This document shows, piece by piece, positions 14,604 to 20,234 of a stretch of DNA of 20,234 bases. Source of the stretch: Candidatus Hydrogenedentes bacterium CG07_land_8_20_14_0_80_42_17 (GTDB taxonomy: Bacteria; UBA8481); contig PEWQ01000187.1 of the NCBI GenBank assembly GCA_002780065.1, positions 1 to 20,234 on the forward strand, given 5' to 3'. The translations under genes and the position numbers were made by a program. Position 1 is the stretch's first letter; each line of letters opens with the position of its first letter. The notes beneath the pieces are model-generated. The model worked only from the letters and a program-made list of their open reading frames with translations, had not been told where the DNA came from and searched no databases.

Positions 14604-16085
14604 ATGATTGACAAAATCGATTTATCCTTGAGTATCTCGAAAGAGGAATACAAAAAGGAAATAAGTGTTCTTCAAAGTCGGTTGCGAATTCTTCAGCAGG
14701 AATTACGAGTTGCGAAGATTCCGGTAATTATCGTTGTCGAGGGCTGGGACGCCGCCGGTAAAGGTCCTGCAATATCTTCATTCATCGATCAGCTGGATCC
14801 GCGCGGATATAAAGTTAATCCTACATACGCTCCAAATCTCGAAGAGGCCATGCGGCCATTTCTATGGCGTTTCTGGCTTCAGCTTCCAGGATACGGTCAG
14901 TTTGCAATCTTCGACAGGTCGTGGTACGGCCGTGTGCTAGTCGAAAGAATGGACAAACTCTGTTCGAAAAAAGAATGGCGAAGAGGTTACGATGAGATCA
15001 ATCAATTTGAAAGAGCCATCTCAGACGACGGAGCAATCATTCTGAAATTTTTCATGCACATCTCAAAAAAAGAGCAGAAGAAGCGCCTCAAAAAAATGGA
15101 GGCTGACAAATATTCAAAGTGGAAGGTTGAAAAGAAAGATTGGGAGAACAACAAACGTTATGACGAATGGGTGAAGTTTTACGACGAGATGTTTGAAAAG
15201 ACCTCTACGACTTATGCTCCTTGGATAATTGTTGAAGCTGAAGACTCAAGATACAGCCGTGTAAAGATGCTTTCAACCGCTATTGTGGCAATAGAGGAAA
15301 AATTAAAGATAGTCGCAGAGCATAAGATTCAGCCGGCAATGATAGCGGCATTGAAGATCAATCCCAAGTCTGCACTCGACCAGGCTGATCTTTCTTTGAA
15401 ACTCGATCGCGAGGAATACAAGATTCAGCTTGCGAAGTATCAGGCGCGTTTCAGAGAACTGGCATTCAAACTTTTTGAGCGAAGAATTCCGTGCATGATC
15501 GGATATGAAGGTTGGGATGCCGCGGGCAAGGGCGGCAATATTAGAAGGCTCATCTCATCGCTCGATCCTCGATCGTTCAGCGTAATACCGATTGCGGCTC
15601 CGCAAGGCGATGAGAAGACTCACAATTATCTCTGGCGTTTTTGGAAGCATTTTCCAAAAGCCGGGCACATTGCGATATTCGACAGGACGTGGTATGGAAG
15701 AGTTCTTGTGGAGCGAATCGAAGGTTTCTGCCGCGAGGATGAATGGCAAAGAGCTTATCAGGAGATCAATGAATTCGAGGCTCAACTTGCAAATTTCGGA
15801 ACAATCATCTGCAAGTTTTGGATACATATTTCAAAAGAGGAACAGCTCAAGAGATTCGAAGAGCGTCAGAATACCGAACACAAATTGTACAAAATTACAG
15901 AAGAGGACTGGCGCAATCGGGAGAAATGGGACCTGTATGAAGCCGCAGTCGGTGAGATGCTTCTTCGAACATCGACCACTTACGCTCCGTGGACAATCGT
16001 AGAAGGCAACGACAAACTCTGGTCGCGAATTAGAACTCTAAAAACTGTGTGCGAAGCAATCTCGAAGAGATTAAAGAAAAAGTAA
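14604..16085 (+). CDS. pap: Polyphosphate:AMP phosphotransferase, two-domain PPK2 (493 aa)
   Basis: This is a class II PPK2 enzyme, predicted to transfer phosphate from polyphosphate to AMP, forming ADP in the cytoplasm. Two homologous PPK2 domains follow one another. The first has Walker A GWDAAGKG (47-54) and FDRSWYGRVLVER (103-115). The second has GWDAAGKG (303-310) and FDRTWYGRVLVER (359-371). Each is followed by the WRFWxxxP-type lead and by the lid region with HISKEEQ. The double-domain layout and length match the Acinetobacter johnsonii Pap type (about 475 aa) rather than single-domain PPK2 that make GTP or ATP. Both P-loops look intact, so sequence alone does not show which domain is catalytic. 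The gene is transcribed alone, converging with the cysteine desulfurase only 3 bp away. Confidence 0.93.
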   Translation: MIDKIDLSLSISKEEYKKEISVLQSRLRILQQELRVAKIPVIIVVEGWDAAGKGPAISSFIDQLDPRGYKVNPTYAPNLEEAMRPFLWRFWLQLPGYGQFAIFDRSWYGRVLVERMDKLCSKKEWRRGYDEINQFERAISDDGAIILKFFMHISKKEQKKRLKKMEADKYSKWKVEKKDWENNKRYDEWVKFYDEMFEKTSTTYAPWIIVEAEDSRYSRVKMLSTAIVAIEEKLKIVAEHKIQPAMIAALKINPKSALDQADLSLKLDREEYKIQLAKYQARFRELAFKLFERRIPCMIGYEGWDAAGKGGNIRRLISSLDPRSFSVIPIAAPQGDEKTHNYLWRFWKHFPKAGHIAIFDRTWYGRVLVERIEGFCREDEWQRAYQEINEFEAQLANFGTIICKFWIHISKEEQLKRFEERQNTEHKLYKITEEDWRNREKWDLYEAAVGEMLLRTSTTYAPWTIVEGNDKLWSRIRTLKTVCEAISKRLKKK

Positions 16086-16088
16086 AAA

Positions 16089-17231
16089 TTATTTAAAAAT
16101 CTCAGTGTTTAAATAATTTTCAATCAGCTGAGCCGCAGTTTCTACTTCAGACTGAGAAGTTGGAACTCCGACGGAGATTCTAATTGTGCCTAAAGACCAA
16201 TCCTTTGAAACTTTTAATGCTTCAAGAACATGAGAAGATCTCCATTCATCAGGATTGCAGGTCGAGCATGCAGACGCGGCTGAGATTGCCAATTCATTTG
16301 AAAGTTTCCGAATCAAACGTTCGCTTGAAATTCCTTTGAAGCTTATGCTCGATGTATTCGGCAGTCTGTGAAATGGATTGCCGTTTATTCTTGCTTCGAT
16401 ACCGCCTGTTATTATCAATTCCTCGAAACGATCACGCAGAGCCAAAAACTTTTCTGAATTTTCTTTCAGGTTTGAAACAGCAATTTCACACGCTTTTCCA
16501 AATCCAACGATTCCTGAAACATTCTCGGTGCCGGCGCGCCGCTTATCTTCCTGCCCGCCGCCATGCAGAAGCGAATCTATATCAATTCCTTTTCGGAGAT
16601 ATAATGCTCCAACACCTTTCGGCCCGTAAACTTTGTGACTGGAAATAGTAAGTAGATCTACTCCGAGTTCTGCAACCGAAACATTAATCTTTCCCAAAGC
16701 CTGAACCGCATCGGCATGCAGTAATACTTTTTTTTGTCTGCATATCTCAGCAATCTCTGCTATGGGCTGAATCGTTCCAATCTCGTTGTTCGCAATCTGA
16801 ATCGAAACCAATATCGTTCTCGGAGTTATAGCGTCTTTAATCTTCGAAGGCTCAATTCTGCCTGTATGATCCGGCTCAAGAATAACCGCGGCAATTCCAT
16901 GCTTCTCAATATATTTTGCAGTTTCTATAACTGATGGATGCTCTATCGAAGAAGTGACAATCCTATTCCCATAATTTCTTCGCGCAGAGGTCGCGCCGAT
17001 AATTGCAAGATTATTCGCTTCAGTACCTCCCGAAGTAAAAATGATTTCATCAGGATGGCATGCAATCGAATCCGCAATTCTACGTCGAGCGGCTTCTAAT
17101 GCCTGTTTTGAGGCTATCCCGTAAGCGTGAGGACTTGATGGATTTCCAAAATAGAGATCGAGAAACGGTTCCATCTCCGCCTTCACTTCTTTTATGAGAG
17201 GTGTAGTAGCATTGTAATCGAGATAAATCAT
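16089..17231 (-). CDS. Cysteine desulfurase, NifS/IscS class (380 aa)
   Basis: This is a pyridoxal-phosphate enzyme that takes sulfur from cysteine, leaving alanine, and passes it as persulfide for Fe-S clusters or thiolated tRNA. It shows MIYLDYNATTPL at the start and SIEHPSV with the PLP-stacking His. HADAVQALGK follows, then SSHKVYGPKGVG with the PLP lysine, and RRAGTENVSG. The catalytic Cys loop is ASACSTCNPDEWR, where the usual Ser/Gly-rich follow-up (ACSSGS) is replaced and a second Cys appears. ATG 17231 is preferred because the family begins at MIYLDYNATT. ATG 17243 would add four residues and abuts a hairpin. It is the last gene after the VanZ-CBM9 gene (about 40-50 bp apart). No iscU or iscR is adjacent, so nifS versus iscS cannot be told. 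Confidence 0.93.
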   Translation of the reverse strand: MIYLDYNATTPLIKEVKAEMEPFLDLYFGNPSSPHAYGIASKQALEAARRRIADSIACHPDEIIFTSGGTEANNLAIIGATSARRNYGNRIVTSSIEHPSVIETAKYIEKHGIAAVILEPDHTGRIEPSKIKDAITPRTILVSIQIANNEIGTIQPIAEIAEICRQKKVLLHADAVQALGKINVSVAELGVDLLTISSHKVYGPKGVGALYLRKGIDIDSLLHGGGQEDKRRAGTENVSGIVGFGKACEIAVSNLKENSEKFLALRDRFEELIITGGIEARINGNPFHRLPNTSSISFKGISSERLIRKLSNELAISAASACSTCNPDEWRSSHVLEALKVSKDWSLGTIRISVGVPTSQSEVETAAQLIENYLNTEIFK

Positions 17232-17243
17232 ACGGCAGAGCAT

Positions 17244-17271
17244 ACAACTTTTTGGAATTAAATAAAGTTGT
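17244..17271 (-). promoter_or_regulatory. Hairpin in the leader of the cysteine desulfurase gene
   Basis: ACAACTTT (17244-17251) and AAAGTTGT (17264-17271) pair perfectly over 8 bp with a 12-nt loop. It ends 12 nt before the preferred start codon and directly touches the alternative ATG at 17243. In the intergenic 37-50 bp it might stabilise or limit translation of the downstream gene. No T-run follows, so termination is unlikely. Confidence 0.4.
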
Positions 17272-17280
17272 ATTCAATCC

Positions 17281-19416
17281 TCATCCGGCATAGCAAAAGC
17301 CGAATCGCCACGGGCGATGAAACCAACCGTAAGTAGGCGACCATGCGTAAAAAAAGAAGCCTTCTTTCGGAGCACCGTCGATTCTCATAACATTCATTCG
17401 TATTCCCTTTTTCAAAAAGTCTGCGTTTATTCCAAGTTGCTTTAACGGAATTTTCAGTTCAATGCTCCAGCTCTTGGCTCCGCGATGCGCCGCCGCAGTA
17501 AGTCCGTCGCAATTCCATCTCTTTGAATTTTCAAAATCTATATGCGAACCATATTCTACAATCGCATCGTAAAGAGTTGCGTTCGGATTAATCTCAAATT
17601 CGGCATATCTTCTGCCAAGGCTTTCAGTATCCAGAAATAATTCAACTGCATCCTCGCGCCACAAATCTGAATCTCTTTCAAAAATCGAAGAAGCAATCGA
17701 AGTATCCTGGCATTCAGCCGCAAAATATAAAAAGTTTTCGGTATATCCTATTCCAAAATGCGTATTATTTTCCGGCACAGGCGGGGCGCCTGTGCCTCCG
17801 TTTGCATAAACCATCGAATATTTCAAATCGATGTCAGGCACTCCATCTATGCGCGGCTCCGACCTCAAATATGAAATTGTAATTACAGAGTGATTACCTG
17901 AAATTATCTTTTCAGTCGGTATTTTGACTCTATGAAAAGTATCAGGATGAATAAATGCAATATAAAATATTACGCATACTAAAATCGCAATCGAATTTAT
18001 TCTCACTTCCTCGAATATTCGCGGATAAACCAATATCATCAGAATCAAAAGACTGAAGAATAAAATCACTTCCGTCTTCGAGCAACCGGTCACGATTCTT
18101 TCTCCAACTGCGCTATTGTAATTTTCATGTGGAGAAGTAAGCGAATATATCCTTTCCACCGAGTCCTGATTCCATCTCGATTCGGTCGCGTCCAACAGTT
18201 CTCCGAAATAATCCTCGAGAATAAAGTTTTCTTTTAGCGCCACAAAAAGATTCTTCTTCCACTCGTCTCGCTTTGGAGAATCGCCTGCACTTGATTTCTT
18301 TCTGTGCTGTAAGTAGTATGAATCCGTCAGCGGTTTTCCCCAATCAGTATCTTTGCCGTCCAACCAAAACTCCGCCCTTTGCAAAGATTCAGCTCCGAAA
18401 AGATTCACTGCATCATCTTTTCCGTAATACAAAATGTAATCATTAAGAGCTCTCTGAAAAAGTTTCTCTCGATTCATATTGCTGATAAGCGGCATGAAAG
18501 AAGAATCAGAAATGGAAAGGCGAATTAAATCATGATACGTGTAAGCAATATAGCGGTCGCGTCTAAAAAGATGAACACGAAACTCATTCAGCTTCGGATA
18601 TTTTTCAGCAGGAAAATCGCGAAGAAAAGTATCGTAATCGAATAATGAAGGCATTCTGATTCTTCGAATCGCATCTTCTGAAATAATCACTTTTGTAAAT
18701 AGTTTTTCAGGCGAATTCGTTCTCGTCTTGAAGATGTAGCCTCTAGGGTCTCTAACTTCAATTCCATATTCCTGAATTAAAACTGTAAACCCAAGGAGAA
18801 GAAGAAATGCAAATATTCCCGCAACACGAGTCGATATTGCTCTTCTGTCCGAAGAACTCCTTTCCGTCTTCTCAAACAATCTGAATATCACGAGAGGCAG
18901 ACCTACGGCGATAATATTCCAAAAGATATCGATAAGTTCACCGTGACGATTAGGAAGAATATGCTGAATCGTCTCATCGAGCGTTCCGATTGCCACTCCG
19001 GTAAAAAGCGAATTTGGAAATACAGCCTTTGAAATGATCGCCGAACTCCATCCTTTGTATAGCAGATATGAAAGAAATCCATATTCGAGAAAATGAATCT
19101 TTTCCGTCGGCACTTCCATTATTGAAACGAGGTATCCGTAAACTCCTGCGACCGCAATTATTAATATCAATCGGAGAGGCTTTCGAGTAATCGGGTTCGA
19201 AATAAGTTTATAGAAAAGTATGAGCAAAATAATTCCGAGTATCACTGCCGAAATATGTCCCAGCATTTTATATCCGTAATCGGTTTCAAAAGTTTTATTG
19301 ATTGTCGAAGTCATCCAGCCGGTCATATCCGGGGCATAAGGAAGAGTCAGAAAAATTAAAGCTGTCCAAACAGCAGCTGACAAAAACCAAAAAATTATTT
19401 TCGAATTAGAATTCAT
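17281..19416 (-). CDS. VanZ-like membrane domain fused to a CBM9-like domain (711 aa)
   Basis: The N-terminal third is multi-spanning. Hydrophobic segments lie near 8-26, 50-70, 82-100, 108-120, 135-145, 160-178 and 198-216. The VanZ-like signatures are TEKIHFLEYGFLSYLLY (104-120) and LDETIQHILPNRHGELID (146-163). A soluble region (about 220-445) is followed by two more hydrophobic stretches (about 450-475 and 483-500). Residues ~513-711 look like a CBM9/DOMON-like carbohydrate-binding sandwich, with RIDGVPD, a DAVELFLDTES block (the CBM9 core) and WSIELKIPLKQLG. The protein would put the binding domain outside the membrane. A short palindromic repeat (17774-17796) is translated as GGTGAPPVP near 539-547. 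It starts 12 bp after the sulfatase gene. A link to glycan handling is inference. Confidence 0.72.
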   Translation of the reverse strand: MNSNSKIIFWFLSAAVWTALIFLTLPYAPDMTGWMTSTINKTFETDYGYKMLGHISAVILGIILLILFYKLISNPITRKPLRLILIIAVAGVYGYLVSIMEVPTEKIHFLEYGFLSYLLYKGWSSAIISKAVFPNSLFTGVAIGTLDETIQHILPNRHGELIDIFWNIIAVGLPLVIFRLFEKTERSSSDRRAISTRVAGIFAFLLLLGFTVLIQEYGIEVRDPRGYIFKTRTNSPEKLFTKVIISEDAIRRIRMPSLFDYDTFLRDFPAEKYPKLNEFRVHLFRRDRYIAYTYHDLIRLSISDSSFMPLISNMNREKLFQRALNDYILYYGKDDAVNLFGAESLQRAEFWLDGKDTDWGKPLTDSYYLQHRKKSSAGDSPKRDEWKKNLFVALKENFILEDYFGELLDATESRWNQDSVERIYSLTSPHENYNSAVGERIVTGCSKTEVILFFSLLILMILVYPRIFEEVRINSIAILVCVIFYIAFIHPDTFHRVKIPTEKIISGNHSVITISYLRSEPRIDGVPDIDLKYSMVYANGGTGAPPVPENNTHFGIGYTENFLYFAAECQDTSIASSIFERDSDLWREDAVELFLDTESLGRRYAEFEINPNATLYDAIVEYGSHIDFENSKRWNCDGLTAAAHRGAKSWSIELKIPLKQLGINADFLKKGIRMNVMRIDGAPKEGFFFYAWSPTYGWFHRPWRFGFCYAG
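17774..17796 (-). repeat. Palindromic repeat carried in frame inside the CBM9-like domain
   Basis: GGCACAGGCG and CGCCTGTGCC flank a GGG spacer: a perfect 10-bp inverted repeat far more GC-rich than the surrounding coding sequence. Translated in the gene it gives Gly-Gly-Thr-Gly-Ala-Pro-Pro-Val-Pro, a stretch with no sign of secondary structure that sits in a loop between predicted strands. Confidence 0.7.
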
Positions 19417-19428
19417 TTTTGTCAGACA

Positions 19429-20234
19429 TCAATTGCTCGCCGTCACTTCAATCTTCACCCACTCGCTCCATTCCCGCGGCTCTTTATCAATCGATATTCT
19501 CACTCTGTACGGCGAATAAAGCCTCAAATACGTGTTCCAATAGCTTTTCTCGAACGGCCCGTAAATCTTCTCGTTTCCCTCGAGCTCGATGTATCCGTGA
19601 AGATGAGTCGTATCCTTTCCGACATCATACTCGATAACGTAGGGAACATCAGCTCGGCCTGTCCATTTGAAGACTACCCGACCTCCATCAGTTTTCGCTG
19701 TCACGACGCTTCCGTCTTTAGGCGAAAGCAGTACCGGCGGCGAAGGCACTCCGGTCAGATCGATCGGTTTCCGCGGAAACAGCCATCTCATAAGTTTCTG
19801 ATAAGGAGAGGAGTAGTCGAACGGATCCTTTTGCAGAGGCTTCTTCTTCGACTCGTCATTAACCCACTTGAATAAAATCTCTCTTAATTCGTTGGCTTTT
19901 TTCGGCTCTTCATCGAGAATATTTTTTTGTTCCAGAGGATCATCTCTCAAATTGTAAAGCTCAAAGCGTCCCTGATTCTCCTTGTAAAAATAATGTATCA
20001 GTTTCCAGCCTTCGTAAATTACTGCGCGAATTCTATCCGTGACGTTTTGAGGATCCGGCTCGCCGTAGCCTGCGCGCGAGGTCTGAATAAATGCGATTCT
20101 ATCCTTAGTCTCTTCGCCGCGAATTACCGGCATGAGGCTCTTCCCTTCCAGATAATCCGGAACAGGCAATCCTAGAAAATCCATAACTGTCGGCATTACA
20201 TCAACTCCGCGCACCTGAGTTTTAATGAATCTGC
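19429..20234 (-). CDS. Sulfatase, C-terminal part with an FN3/Ig-like domain (N-terminus beyond the window)
   Basis: This is the C-terminal portion of an alkaline-phosphatase-superfamily sulfatase, probably secreted, that would remove sulfate esters from glycans. The coding frame is open through the right edge (the sequence before VRGVDVMP reads RFIKTQ), so the N-terminal catalytic Cys/Ser site lies outside. Evidence is VRGVDVMPTVMDFLGLPVPDYLEGKSL, a hallmark of the later part of sulfatases. YEGWKLIHYF and FELYNLRDDPLEQKNILDE follow, and are also typical near the C-terminus. After a linker the last ~100 residues (PPVLLSPKDGSVVT onward, FKWTG, SEWVKIEVTASN) resemble a fibronectin-III or similar beta-sandwich, possibly glycan-binding. 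It is the first visible gene of a minus-strand run with the VanZ-CBM9 gene 12 bp downstream. Confidence 0.85.
   Translation of the reverse strand, partial: RFIKTQVRGVDVMPTVMDFLGLPVPDYLEGKSLMPVIRGEETKDRIAFIQTSRAGYGEPDPQNVTDRIRAVIYEGWKLIHYFYKENQGRFELYNLRDDPLEQKNILDEEPKKANELREILFKWVNDESKKKPLQKDPFDYSSPYQKLMRWLFPRKPIDLTGVPSPPVLLSPKDGSVVTAKTDGGRVVFKWTGRADVPYVIEYDVGKDTTHLHGYIELEGNEKIYGPFEKSYWNTYLRLYSPYRVRISIDKEPREWSEWVKIEVTASN

Noticed and set aside
15592-16002. 136-aa plus-strand frame within the PPK2 gene
   Set aside because: It is a shifted frame of a well-supported two-domain enzyme.
1-20234. CRISPR array or tRNA/rRNA genes
   Set aside because: No regular spaced direct repeats, cloverleaf or rRNA core motifs were seen on either strand.

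Overview
The window comes from a bacterial chromosome. The species cannot be named from sequence alone. The evidence for bacteria is a type A RNase P RNA, Shine-Dalgarno sites, sigma70-like promoters and a lipobox lipoprotein. The DNA is AT-rich. The mix of secreted beta-rich proteins, a sulfatase, a CBM9-like domain and a propeller-type membrane protein would suit an uncultured, probably Gram-negative lineage, but that is only an impression.

Layout, left to right. (1) 8-4810, minus strand: a compact three-gene restriction-modification-like operon. It encodes a beta-class DNA methyltransferase (Mod) with a long C-terminal extension, an Orc1/Cdc6- or STAND-like AAA+ ATPase, and a type III Res-like DEAH helicase that ends without a recognisable nuclease domain. 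A promoter lies ahead of the methyltransferase, and the genes are nearly back-to-back (1 bp apart, then a 1-bp overlap). (2) 4811-5642: a non-coding junction with a perfect 22-bp palindrome and a decayed IS30-type transposase carrying two in-frame stops. It separates the restriction block from the genes to its right and may be the scar of an acquired island. (3) 5643-12589, minus strand: a five-gene run. It starts with an ATP-cone/uridine-kinase-like protein, followed by a small secreted protein, an M23 endopeptidase, a membrane-anchored propeller/coiled-coil protein and a lipoprotein. The last four form an uncharacterised cell-envelope module. (4) 12655-13895, plus strand: rnpB, the RNase P RNA, followed 40 bp later by hisF. 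(5) 14020-14496, minus: a small single-pass membrane protein, divergent from (6) 14604-16085, plus: a tandem-domain PPK2 polyphosphate:AMP phosphotransferase. (7) 16089 to the right edge, minus: a sulfatase (its N-terminus lies outside the window), a VanZ-like/CBM9 fusion membrane protein and a NifS/IscS-type cysteine desulfurase, probably co-transcribed.

The strongest candidates for something undescribed are two. One is the Mod-ATPase-Res cassette, where the methyltransferase carries a region that looks to me like an Mrr-type nuclease fold while the helicase lacks one. The other is the M23/propeller/lipoprotein envelope operon. Smaller curiosities are an Asn in the kinase Walker A loop, a probable leaderless kinase mRNA next to a symmetric promoter element, and a palindromic repeat carried in frame inside the VanZ-CBM9 protein.
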